This document shows positions 1 through 7,727 of a stretch of DNA of 26,870 nt, piece by piece. Source of the DNA: Clostridia bacterium (GTDB lineage: Bacteria; CBDUZB01; JAGLHV01); NCBI GenBank assembly GCA_030595925.1, contig JAUVLC010000025.1:1-26870 (forward strand). The letters run 5' to 3'. Within the stretch, counting starts at the first letter, position 1. Every line of letters begins with the position of its first letter. The notes under the pieces are model-generated. The model was not told the origin of the DNA. It searched no databases and was given only the letters and a program-made list of their open reading frames with translations. A program made the translations under genes and the position numbers.

Positions 1-966
1 AGATATAGAGAATTTCGGCAAATAGGGGCGGAATTATTTGGAAGTGATAATACCAGGAGTGATGCAGAAATTATAAATGTGTTTGTGGATTTTTTCAGGA
101 AGGCAGAGTTGAAAGAGAAGGATTTCAAATTACACATTAATAATGTAGGATGCGAGGATTGTAGAAAAAAGTATAAAGCGGTTTTTACTAATTCTATGCA
201 AGATAATCTTTCTAAGCTTTGCGATGATTGCCAGAGGAGATTTTCCCGCAATCCTTTTAGAGTGTTGGATTGTAAAAATAAAAATTGCAGAGGTTATGTT
301 GAAAAAGTGCCTCTTATTTCTGAGTGTTTATGTCAGGATTGTAAGAAAAAAACAGAAGAAGTAAAAAAATATCTTGAGAATTTGGGCATAAAATATGAGG
401 AAGATCCTTATTTAGTAAGGGGTTTAGATTATTATACCGGTATAGTTTTTGAAATAAAAAGTAGTAAATTAGGAGCACAGGATGCCATTGCTGCCGGGGG
501 AAGGTATGATACACTGGTTAAAGATATGGGGGGGCATTCTGTACCGGCAGTTGGTTGTGCGTTGGGGTTAGAGAGATTGTTAGAAGTGGTAAATTCAGAA
601 AAGATTGATTTGCTCATAAAGAAAGAATTAGGTGTATATTTTGCTTGTTTAGGAGAAAGGGCTTTAGCCAAAGGTGTTGATTTGGCCGGTGAGTTACGAT
701 GTAATAAAGTTTCCTGTCAGGTAGATTATAATGAAAAAAGTCTGAAAGCACAATTAAAAGAAGCGGATAGATTACAGGCAGGGTTTGCCGTTATTATTGG
801 GGATAGGGAACTCCAAAAAAATATAGTAATTTTAAGGGATATGAAGAAAAAAACACAGAGAGAAGTAAAATCAACAAAATTGGAATTGATGTCGGCAATA
901 AGAGGTTATGATAAAACGACGTTTCAACGAAGAAGTGAACAACAAATACATGGCATAAACTCATAA
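1..966 (+). CDS. hisS: Histidyl-tRNA synthetase, 5' end missing
   Basis: Class II aminoacyl-tRNA synthetase that charges tRNA-His in the cytoplasm. The reading frame is open from base 1 and enters inside the motif 2 region (RYREFRQIGAELFGS), so roughly the first 100 residues lie outside the window. A GTG at 79 is internal and not the start. The insertion domain has cysteine pairs (CEDCRKK, LCDDCQRR, LDCKNKNC, CLCQDC), a pattern I associate with the Firmicutes-like HisRS type. It is followed by the HisA signature LVRGLDYYTGIVFE, the motif 3 region AVGCALGLERL and a C-terminal anticodon-binding domain. The last 17 residues (KTTFQRRSEQQIHGINS) are a polar tail. aspS begins 13 bases downstream, so the two are probably co-transcribed, a pairing common in bacteria. 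Confidence 0.96.
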   Translation, partial: RYREFRQIGAELFGSDNTRSDAEIINVFVDFFRKAELKEKDFKLHINNVGCEDCRKKYKAVFTNSMQDNLSKLCDDCQRRFSRNPFRVLDCKNKNCRGYVEKVPLISECLCQDCKKKTEEVKKYLENLGIKYEEDPYLVRGLDYYTGIVFEIKSSKLGAQDAIAAGGRYDTLVKDMGGHSVPAVGCALGLERLLEVVNSEKIDLLIKKELGVYFACLGERALAKGVDLAGELRCNKVSCQVDYNEKSLKAQLKEADRLQAGFAVIIGDRELQKNIVILRDMKKKTQREVKSTKLELMSAIRGYDKTTFQRRSEQQIHGINS

Positions 967-979
967 AAAGGAAAAGAAA

Positions 980-2728
980 ATGAAATTAAAAAGGACTCAT
1001 TATTGTGCTCAACTAAACAAAGATAATGTCGGACAGGAGGTAGTGGTTTGTGGATGGGTACATTCACGGCGTGATCATGGGGGAGTAATCTTTATTGATT
1101 TAAGGGATAAAGGAGATATTCTTCAGGTAGTTTTTGATGCCAAATTTGAAGTTGCTCATAAATTACGTAGTGAATATGTTTTATCTGTTAAAGGAAAAAT
1201 AAGAAGACGCCCGTTAGATACGGAAAATCCTCAGTTAAAAACAGGGGAAATTGAGCTTGTTGCCGAAGAAGTGGAATTATTGAATAAATCGCTTACCCCC
1301 CCCTTTGAAATTTCTGAAAAAACAAAAACTTCGGAAGAAATCAGATTGAAATATAGATATCTTGATTTAAGGCGGCCGCAGTTATTGAAAAATTTCTCTC
1401 TGCGCCATAAAGTAAGTAAGATAATAAGGGATATATTAGACAAAAGAGGATTCATAGAGGTAGAGACTCCTATTTTAACTAAATCTACCCCTGAAGGAGC
1501 CAGGGATTATTTAGTTCCCAGCAGGGTTAATCCCGGTGAATTTTTTGCTTTGCCGCAATCTCCTCAATTATTTAAACAGCTTCTAATGGTTGCCGGAATG
1601 GATAAGTATTTTCAAATTTGTAAATGTTTTAGGGATGAAGACTTAAGAGCTGACAGGCAGCCGGAATTTACCCAGGTGGATATGGAAATGTCTTTTGTAG
1701 ATGAAGAAGTAATTTTTGCCGTAGTTGAGGAAATAATAAGCACTCTGTTCCAACAAGTATTAAATAAAAAAATAACCCTGCCTTTTCCACGGCTAAGCCA
1801 TGGGGAGGCAATGGAAAAATATGGAACGGATAAACCTGATTTACGTTTTGGCCTGGAAATTATTGACCTTTCGGGAATAATGAGTAATTGTCAATTTAAG
1901 GTTTTTAAGGGAGCGGTGAAAAAAGGGGGAAAGGTGAGAGGTCTTCGGGTTAAAGGAGGGTTTTCACGGAAAGAGATAGAGGAAATGACTGCATGGATTG
2001 CTTCTTTTGGAGCAAAAGGTTTAGCCTGGATGAAAGTAACTTCTGAAGGGTTGGAATCAAATATTACTAAATTTTTTTCAAAAGAAGAATTACAGCAAAT
2101 ACAGGATAAAATGCAGGGAGAAGAAGGTGATTTGTTGTTATTTGTGGCTGATAAGGAAAAAATAGTAAATAATAGTTTGGCGAATCTACGGTTGTATCTG
2201 GCTGAAAAAAAGAAGTTGATTAATTCTGATAATTTTCATTTTTCCTGGATTATAGATTTTCCGCTTTTGGAATACAGTGAAGAAGAAAAACGGTTGCAGG
2301 CTTTGCACCATCCTTTTACCAGTCCAAAAGAAGAAGATATTTGCCTTTTAAGCGAATCACCGCAAAAGGTTCGTTCCCGTGCTTATGATTTGGTTTTGAA
2401 CGGGTATGAATTGGGAGGTGGGAGTATAAGAATTCATAATGCCTCATTACAACGGGAAATGTTTAATGTTTTAGGTATTTCCGATGCTCAGGCAGAGCAA
2501 AAATTCGGATTTCTTTTGAAAGCTTTGGATTTTGGTGCGCCTCCGCATGGGGGAATAGCATTAGGATTAGACAGATTGATAATGCTTATGGTTGGGGCTG
2601 ATTCTATTCGTGATGTAATTGCTTTTCCAAAGACTCAAAAAGCAATTTGCCTTCTGACTGAATCTCCTTCTCTTGTCACAGAAAAACAATTGCAGGAATT
2701 ACATATTAAATTGGATATTGTTGAATAG
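980..2728 (+). CDS. aspS: Aspartyl-tRNA synthetase, possibly non-discriminating
   Basis: Class IIb synthetase of 582 residues, the usual bacterial length near 590. Order seen: N-terminal OB-fold anticodon-binding domain (GWVHSRRDHGGVIFIDLRD, about 25-43), class II core with motif 2 around FRDEDLRADRQPEFTQVDMEMSF, a GAD-type insertion in the middle, and motif 3 GGIALGLDRLIMLMVG followed by RDVIAFPKTQ near the C-terminus. ATG start with AAAAGGAAAAGAAA just upstream. In the anticodon domain it has His33 in RRDHGG. This matches the His reported for the non-discriminating Pseudomonas enzyme, where E. coli has Leu. It may therefore also make Asp-tRNA-Asn for a GatCAB amidotransferase, which is not in this window. 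That specificity is inference. Confidence 0.97.
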   Translation: MKLKRTHYCAQLNKDNVGQEVVVCGWVHSRRDHGGVIFIDLRDKGDILQVVFDAKFEVAHKLRSEYVLSVKGKIRRRPLDTENPQLKTGEIELVAEEVELLNKSLTPPFEISEKTKTSEEIRLKYRYLDLRRPQLLKNFSLRHKVSKIIRDILDKRGFIEVETPILTKSTPEGARDYLVPSRVNPGEFFALPQSPQLFKQLLMVAGMDKYFQICKCFRDEDLRADRQPEFTQVDMEMSFVDEEVIFAVVEEIISTLFQQVLNKKITLPFPRLSHGEAMEKYGTDKPDLRFGLEIIDLSGIMSNCQFKVFKGAVKKGGKVRGLRVKGGFSRKEIEEMTAWIASFGAKGLAWMKVTSEGLESNITKFFSKEELQQIQDKMQGEEGDLLLFVADKEKIVNNSLANLRLYLAEKKKLINSDNFHFSWIIDFPLLEYSEEEKRLQALHHPFTSPKEEDICLLSESPQKVRSRAYDLVLNGYELGGGSIRIHNASLQREMFNVLGISDAQAEQKFGFLLKALDFGAPPHGGIALGLDRLIMLMVGADSIRDVIAFPKTQKAICLLTESPSLVTEKQLQELHIKLDIVE

Positions 2729-2769
2729 AATATTTTATCTATATGAATTTTTTGATTTTTTAAATAATA

Positions 2770-3768
2770 ATGAATAAAGAAATTTTTTTAAATAATAATG
2801 AAGAAAGTTTAAATCTTTGTGGGCAATTTGATGAGAACTTGTATTTAATGGAAAATGCATTCAAGGTCACTATTATTGCCAGAGGGAATAAACTTACTAT
2901 AAAGGGAAAAGAAAAAAATATACAAAAAACGGAAAAAGTTATAGAAGAGATTTTAGCGGTTTATTGTTCAGGACATATTCTTGAAGAGCAAGAAATTAAA
3001 TATATAATTGACCGAATTGGGATAGGGGTGAAAGATAAAATGTCTCCGGTTTTTTCCGAAGTGATTTATACAACAGTAAAAGGTGAAAATATAAAATCAA
3101 AAACTCTGCAACAAAGAAAGTATATTCAGGCAATTAAGAAGTATGATATAGTTGTTGCTATTGGCCCGGCGGGTACGGGAAAAACTTATCTTGCAGTAGC
3201 TTCTGCTTTAGCTGCTTTAAAGGCAAAGGAAGTTTCCCGTATTATTTTAACCAGACCTTTAGTAGAAGCAGGGGAAAAAATAGGTTACTTGCCGGGGGAT
3301 TTATATGAAAAAGTAAATCCTTATTTGTACCCTCTTTATGATGCTTTTTATCTTATGTTAGGCTCCGAAAAATTTCAGAAATTAAGAGAAGAGAAAATTA
3401 TTGAGGTGGTTCCTTTGGCTTATATGCGGGGAAGGACGTTGAATGATGCTTTTATTCTGTTAGATGAAGCACAAAACAGTACTGCTGATCAGATGAAAAT
3501 GTTTTTAACCAGACTGGGATTTGAATCCCGTATGGTTATTACCGGAGATATTACACAAATAGATCTCGAAAAAAAGGACTTTTCCGGATTAGTTCAGATG
3601 CAGCACGTGTTAGATAAAATAGAGGAAATTGGATTTGTTTGTCTTACCAGTAAAGATGTAATACGGCATAAATTAGTTAGTAGAATTATTGAAGCTTATT
3701 CTTTTTGGGAAAAAGCGAATAATTCTCATAAGTTTTCGAATACGCGGATGCAGCGGAAAAAAGAGTAG
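2770..3768 (+). CDS. phoH: PhoH-family ATPase
   Basis: PhoH-like P-loop ATPase of 332 residues, the length typical of the YbeZ/PhoH branch. An N-terminal region of about 110 residues resembles the KH-like RNA-binding part of these proteins. It is followed by the ATPase core: Walker A GPAGTGKT at residues 132-139, TRPLVEAGEKIGYLPGD at about 161-177, Walker B FILLDEAQN ending near 236, and RMVITGDITQIDL as sensor segment. In many bacteria phoH/ybeZ lies next to ybeY and works with it in rRNA maturation and ribosome quality control. Here one membrane HD gene separates the two, which supports the same role. The ATG has only a poor ribosome-binding site (AAATAATA). The exact substrate is not known. 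Confidence 0.93.
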   Translation: MNKEIFLNNNEESLNLCGQFDENLYLMENAFKVTIIARGNKLTIKGKEKNIQKTEKVIEEILAVYCSGHILEEQEIKYIIDRIGIGVKDKMSPVFSEVIYTTVKGENIKSKTLQQRKYIQAIKKYDIVVAIGPAGTGKTYLAVASALAALKAKEVSRIILTRPLVEAGEKIGYLPGDLYEKVNPYLYPLYDAFYLMLGSEKFQKLREEKIIEVVPLAYMRGRTLNDAFILLDEAQNSTADQMKMFLTRLGFESRMVITGDITQIDLEKKDFSGLVQMQHVLDKIEEIGFVCLTSKDVIRHKLVSRIIEAYSFWEKANNSHKFSNTRMQRKKE

Positions 3769-3789
3769 TTTTAAAAAAAGGAGAGAATA

Positions 3790-5304
3790 ATGTTTGAATG
3801 GAGATTACCGTTAAGGAAGTTGTTATTACGTCTATTGCGGGGAATAAAGAAAAAATCCTCAAAAGCTTCTGTTCGAAGAAACGGCGTTTTTTTAGAAAAT
3901 AAGATGCGTATGCCCATCTGGGCAGTAGGCAGTTTAACTTTTTTTATTTTATATTGGATTTTATTTCTTGAACTTGGCCTGAATTGGAATAATGCAATAG
4001 GAATATTTATTTTTGTCTCTTTATTAATTTTTGGTAGTAGATTTTATTTACATCGTTATTCTCCGGAAATTATTTCCAACAACAATCGATTAGCTCTGTT
4101 GAGTGTAATAGCAAGTGTGATTGTGTTATTTATGGTAATGGTTGTAGAGCTTAAAATGACTATTCCGGGTATTTCCCCTTATATCGTTCCTATTCCGGCA
4201 GCAGCGATGTTGGTGACTATTCTTCTGGGAAGTAGTCCGGCGATAATGATTGTTTTTGCTTTAAGTATGATTTTGAGTATGTTAAATGGCTTTAATTTTA
4301 ATTGTTTTTTTGTAGGTTTTATCGGGGGGGTAACAGGTATCGGAAGCGTTTTAGGAGTACGCAACAGAAAAGATTTTACACGTGCGGGTTTATTTATAAA
4401 CATTGCTAATATTTTGTCGATATTAATTCTGGGGTTTTTGCAAAACACTTCTCCTTTTATAATAGGTAAAGATTTCCTATGGGGAATAGGAAACGGATTT
4501 TTATCTGTAATTTTAGCGATAGGTCTTTTGCCTTATCTGGAAAGTCTCTTTTCTATTACTACGGATATTAAACTTTTAGAGTTAGCTGATTTTAATCAGC
4601 CGTTACTTAAAAGATTGATGTTAGAAGCTCCCGGGACTTATCATCATAGTCTTTTAGTAGGTAATTTGGTGGAAACTGCTGCAGAAATAATAGGGGCTAA
4701 TCCTTTGTTAGCCAGAGTAGGGGCCTATTATCATGATATTGGGAAGCTTACTAAACCTGAATATTTTATTGAGAATATTCCTACTTTTAAAAGCAAACAC
4801 GATACGTTAGTCCCTTCGATGAGCAGCCTTATTTTAGTTTCTCATGTAAAAGACGGAGTAGCTTTGGCGAAAGAATATCATATAGATAAGGGAATAGTAG
4901 ATATTATTCAACAACATCATGGGACGTCTTTAATTCACTTTTTTTATCAGAAGGCTTTGGAGGAATATGAATCAGAAGAAATTGAAGAGGGGACATATCG
5001 TTATCCCGGCCCAAAACCTAAAACCAGAGAAGCAGCTTTGATAATGTTAGCGGATGCAGTAGAAGCTGCTTCCCGTTCATTGGAAGAACCCTCTCATCGT
5101 AGAATAGAAGAGATAGTGAATAAAATTATTAATAATAAATTTATTGATGAGCAGTTAAATGATTGTAATATTACTTTATCTAATTTGCATCGTATTGCGG
5201 AGAGTTTTGTTCATTCTTTGGTTAGCATTTATCATTCAAGAATAGAATATCCCGGATATGGAGAAGAAAAAGAGCAGGAAAAAAGTGAAAATTTTAATTC
5301 ATAA
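3790..5304 (+). CDS. 7TM-HD membrane phosphodiesterase, PgpH-like, short form
   Basis: Membrane protein of 504 residues with a basic N-terminus, seven or eight hydrophobic segments between about 41 and 255, and a cytoplasmic HD domain. The HD metal residues are visible: His285/286 in YHHSLL, H315-D316 in HDIGK, a His in VSHVKDG, the pair in QQHHG and the Asp in LADAVEAASR. The family (7TMR-HD; PgpH/YqfF) hydrolyses cyclic di-AMP to pApA. Compared with Bacillus or Listeria PgpH of around 700 residues, the large extracytoplasmic 7TMR-HDED domain is absent, so this copy has no obvious ligand-binding head. The position between phoH and ybeY is the classic one for this family. Start: AAAAAGGAGAGAATA before ATG, a strong site. 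c-di-AMP specificity is inferred. Confidence 0.9.
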   Translation: MFEWRLPLRKLLLRLLRGIKKKSSKASVRRNGVFLENKMRMPIWAVGSLTFFILYWILFLELGLNWNNAIGIFIFVSLLIFGSRFYLHRYSPEIISNNNRLALLSVIASVIVLFMVMVVELKMTIPGISPYIVPIPAAAMLVTILLGSSPAIMIVFALSMILSMLNGFNFNCFFVGFIGGVTGIGSVLGVRNRKDFTRAGLFINIANILSILILGFLQNTSPFIIGKDFLWGIGNGFLSVILAIGLLPYLESLFSITTDIKLLELADFNQPLLKRLMLEAPGTYHHSLLVGNLVETAAEIIGANPLLARVGAYYHDIGKLTKPEYFIENIPTFKSKHDTLVPSMSSLILVSHVKDGVALAKEYHIDKGIVDIIQQHHGTSLIHFFYQKALEEYESEEIEEGTYRYPGPKPKTREAALIMLADAVEAASRSLEEPSHRRIEEIVNKIINNKFIDEQLNDCNITLSNLHRIAESFVHSLVSIYHSRIEYPGYGEEKEQEKSENFNS

Positions 5305-5728
5305 TCTTCAAAAAACAGTAAAAATTAATAACGATTATATGCAAAAGGTTGTAAGGAAAACCTTAAAAGCCAGTGATTCTCTTGTAAATAATGAAATTAA
5401 AAAAGATGCAGAAATGAACATCGTTTTTGTTGACAATAAATATATAAAACATTTAAATAAAAAATATTTGAATAAAAATCGTCCCACGGATGTAATTTGT
5501 TTTTTAATTGGGGAGAATGGTATGTTCGGGGATGTTTTTGTTTCTGTAGAACAGGCTAAGAAACAAGCAAAGGAACAGGGACACTGGTTAAAGAAAGAAT
5601 TGACTTTGTTAGTGATTCATGGGGTTCTTCATTTATTGGGTTATGATCATATGACGGAAAAAGAAAATTTTATTATGAGACAAAAAGAAGATAATCTTTT
5701 ACGGGCATGTTTAAAACTAAATTTTTAA
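5285..5728 (+). CDS. ybeY: Endoribonuclease YbeY (rRNA maturation factor)
   Basis: Zinc-dependent single-strand endoribonuclease used in 16S rRNA 3' processing and 70S quality control. The zinc motif H-x3-H-x5-H is seen as HGVLHLLGYDH (His112, His116, His122), with the upstream family segment NRPTDVICFLI, where the usual PTDVLSFP is altered. I chose GTG at 5285, giving 147 residues, because AGGA lies five bases upstream and MKILIHNLQ is a normal YbeY beginning. An in-frame ATG at 5258 would add nine lysine-rich residues, has no ribosome-binding site and lies deeper in the previous gene. With GTG the overlap with the 7TM-HD gene is 20 bases, suggesting translational coupling. Confidence 0.94.
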   Translation: MKILIHNLQKTVKINNDYMQKVVRKTLKASDSLVNNEIKKDAEMNIVFVDNKYIKHLNKKYLNKNRPTDVICFLIGENGMFGDVFVSVEQAKKQAKEQGHWLKKELTLLVIHGVLHLLGYDHMTEKENFIMRQKEDNLLRACLKLNF

Positions 5729-5754
5729 AAAAACATAGAGGAACTTTTTTTTAA

Positions 5755-6480
5755 ATGGATATTATTAAAAATAAAACATTATGGTCGAGTTTTAATAATG
5801 CAATCAAGGGGATAATTTATGTATTGAAGACACAACGTAATATGCGGGTACACTTTTTACTGGCATTTGCAGTTTTAATTGCTATTTTATTTTTGAATTT
5901 GACGAAAATTGAAGTGTTGATTCTTGTTTTTTCGATAATGCTTGTCTTGATTGTAGAAATGATTAATACTGCAATAGAAGTGGTTATAAATTTGATTACG
6001 GAAACTTATCATCCTTTAGCCCGGATGGCCAAGGATATTGCTGCCGGCGCTGTTTTGTTTGCTGCGATAAATGCTTTTATTGTCGGATATTTAATTTTCA
6101 TGAAATTTGTAAAATTATATTTGGAATCTGAATTAGAAGCAGTGTTGTTTAAAGTGCAGCGTTCATCGGAGTATATTACTCTTATCTGTCTATTAATGGT
6201 GGTAATTTTAGTGCTTATGGGGAAGACTATATTTAAAAAGGGCAGTCCTTTGCGTGGAGGGATGCCCAGTGGTCATAGTGCTCTTGCTTTTGCTATTTGG
6301 ACGAGTACTTTGTATGTTCATCCGGGGAATGTGCTTATTGTTTGTGTGCCTGTTTTTATTCTGGCGGTTTTGGTTGTTCACAGCAGGATTGCTTTAGGAA
6401 TTCATAGTTGGTGGGAGGGTTTGACAGGAGCTTTTTTAGGGGTGTTGGTTACTACACTGATTTTTCAAATATTTACTTAG
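5755..6480 (+). CDS. DgkA-type lipid kinase fused to PAP2 phosphatase
   Basis: Two-domain inner-membrane enzyme of 241 residues. Residues 1-118 are a prokaryotic DgkA/undecaprenol kinase domain: an amphipathic N-terminus, three membrane helices and the catalytic signature EMINTAIEVVINLI (68-81) followed by YHPLARMAKDIAAGAV. The usual Asp in the EVVDL segment is Asn here. Residues about 135-241 are a PAP2 phosphatase: GKTIFKKGSPLRGG (a loose KX6RP box), MPSGH (170-174) and SRIALGIHSWWEG (210-222). DgkA phosphorylates diacylglycerol or undecaprenol. PAP2 enzymes dephosphorylate lipid phosphates or pyrophosphates such as undecaprenyl-PP. The fusion thus joins opposing steps of lipid-carrier recycling in one chain. 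The natural substrate cannot be read from the sequence. GAGGAA lies about 12 bases before the ATG. Confidence 0.9.
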   Translation: MDIIKNKTLWSSFNNAIKGIIYVLKTQRNMRVHFLLAFAVLIAILFLNLTKIEVLILVFSIMLVLIVEMINTAIEVVINLITETYHPLARMAKDIAAGAVLFAAINAFIVGYLIFMKFVKLYLESELEAVLFKVQRSSEYITLICLLMVVILVLMGKTIFKKGSPLRGGMPSGHSALAFAIWTSTLYVHPGNVLIVCVPVFILAVLVVHSRIALGIHSWWEGLTGAFLGVLVTTLIFQIFT

Positions 6481-6530
6481 TCCTGAGGTATATTTTACTA
6501 TTAGACAGGGATCAATAACTATAACAAAAA

Positions 6531-6661
6531 AGAGTTCTGCAAAATGACACATTCTGTCATTCCGCACTTGATGCGGAATCTATAATGTGATTAAAATATC
6601 AATAGATTCCTGCTTTCGCAGGAATGACAATAAAGGTAAAAAATCTATTTTGCATAACTCT
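6531..6661. mobile_element. MITE-like element with 14-bp terminal inverted repeats
   Basis: A 131-bp non-coding element. The left end AGAGTTCTGCAAAA (6531-6544) is an inverted copy of the right end TTTTGCATAACTCT (6648-6661) with one mismatch. Inside are two perfect hairpins: ATTCCGCA/TGCGGAAT (6559-6579) and ATTCCTGC/GCAGGAAT (6606-6625). They are nested within a further inverted pair, GTCATTCC (6556) and GGAATGAC (6621), and GGAATCTA/TAGATTCC closes around the centre. No clear target duplication is visible. The GTCATTCC...CGCAGGAATGAC core resembles a dispersed palindrome common in many bacterial genomes. It carries no transposase, so mobility would depend on an enzyme elsewhere. It ends 28 bases before the CNNM start. 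Confidence 0.65.
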
Positions 6662-6689
6662 AATAGCAAAAAAATAAGGGGGGTAGTAG

Positions 6690-7727
6690 TTGTTTTTATT
6701 GAAAGGGTTGAGTTTAGCCTTATTGTTGAGTTTCTCATTCTTTTTTTCGTTAATGGAGACGGTTTTTGTTTCTTTAGATAAATTTAAGATAAGAGAATTA
6801 AAAGAGAAAAAATCTTTTTTGATCGTTGATAGACTATTACAAAAACCTTCCTGGTGGTTGACGGATATTTTAGTAGGAAACACGTTGGTTAATATACTGT
6901 TTACTACCTTAGCTATAAATATGGCAGTTGATTTTGCTCATAGATTGTCTATTAGGAGGGAATTACTAACAGGTATAACGGTTGTTTTGGTAACAGTCGT
7001 TATTCTTATCTTTGGAGAAATTATTCCCAAGACATTAGCCAGGGTGCAAACAGTTAAGTTTTTTTCTTTATTGATTAAGCCCTTTTTAATGGTGGATAAA
7101 ATTTTGTTTCCGGCGAGTAAATTACTTTTATGGATTACCCACCTTTTTATTAAGCCCAAAAAAGAACAGCCGGAGAAAAAAAAGGTAACTAAAAAAGAAT
7201 TATATTTTTTTCTTCGTACAGGCAGAAAAGAGGGAGCATTAGAAGAAGAAGAAGAAAAAATAATTTATCGGGTATTAAGTCTGAGAGATATTTCAGTAGA
7301 AAAAATAATGACTTCCCTGGGTGAAATAGATGCGATTTCTTTGTCTCAAATTCAGGATAAAGAGAATTTTTTTTATCAGATAATGGAAATAGGAAGATCC
7401 CGTATTCCGGTATATGGAGACAATTTTGATGACATAAAGGGGGTTCTTTATGTTAAGGATTTATTATCGGTTATAGGAAAATCGGAATCCTTTTCCATTT
7501 CTAATTTTTTGCATTCTCCGTTTTTTGTCGCTCCGGATATGAAAATAGACGATTTGTTTAACGAATTTAATATTAAAAAAATACATATTGCTATGGTAAA
7601 AGAAAAAGGAATTTTAAAAGGGTTGGTAAGTATGGAAGATATTGTAGAAGAAATTGTGGGAGAAATTATGGATGAATATGATTTGGCCAGGATTAGAGAA
7701 AGGCAATACGGAGGGTTCTCATTGTGA
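6690..7727 (+). CDS. CNNM/CBS-domain membrane protein (CorC/hemolysin-like), copy 1
   Basis: Membrane protein of 345 residues. The N-terminal DUF21/CNNM domain (about 1-150) has hydrophobic segments and family features such as SLMETVFVSLDKFKIRELKEKK, LVGNTLVNILFTTLAINMA and FGEIIPKTLARVQ. A cytoplasmic CBS pair (about 185-330) follows, with EKIMTSLGEIDAI, RSRIPVYGDNFDDIKGVLYVKDLL and GLVSMEDIVEEIVGEIMDEYD. Relatives take part in divalent metal (Mg2+, Co2+) efflux or homeostasis; the old hemolysin label is unreliable. The C-terminal CorC/HlyC domain found in longer homologues is missing. The start is TTG at 6690, chosen because AAGGGGGG ends seven bases upstream and the protein then begins directly with a hydrophobic helix. 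It forms a tandem pair with the next gene. Confidence 0.88.
   Translation: MFLLKGLSLALLLSFSFFFSLMETVFVSLDKFKIRELKEKKSFLIVDRLLQKPSWWLTDILVGNTLVNILFTTLAINMAVDFAHRLSIRRELLTGITVVLVTVVILIFGEIIPKTLARVQTVKFFSLLIKPFLMVDKILFPASKLLLWITHLFIKPKKEQPEKKKVTKKELYFFLRTGRKEGALEEEEEKIIYRVLSLRDISVEKIMTSLGEIDAISLSQIQDKENFFYQIMEIGRSRIPVYGDNFDDIKGVLYVKDLLSVIGKSESFSISNFLHSPFFVAPDMKIDDLFNEFNIKKIHIAMVKEKGILKGLVSMEDIVEEIVGEIMDEYDLARIRERQYGGFSL

Noticed and set aside
79-81. GTG at 79 as the start of hisS
   Set aside because: The frame is open to base 1 and upstream codons encode conserved HisRS motif 2, so the gene begins before the window.
5258-5287. Upstream ATG as start of ybeY
   Set aside because: No ribosome-binding site, adds a non-family lysine-rich start; the GTG at 5285 has AGGA at good spacing.
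6587-6781. Small + strand frame over the MITE and the start of the CNNM gene
   Set aside because: It is translated repeat sequence running out of frame into a real gene, with no ribosome-binding site or family similarity.
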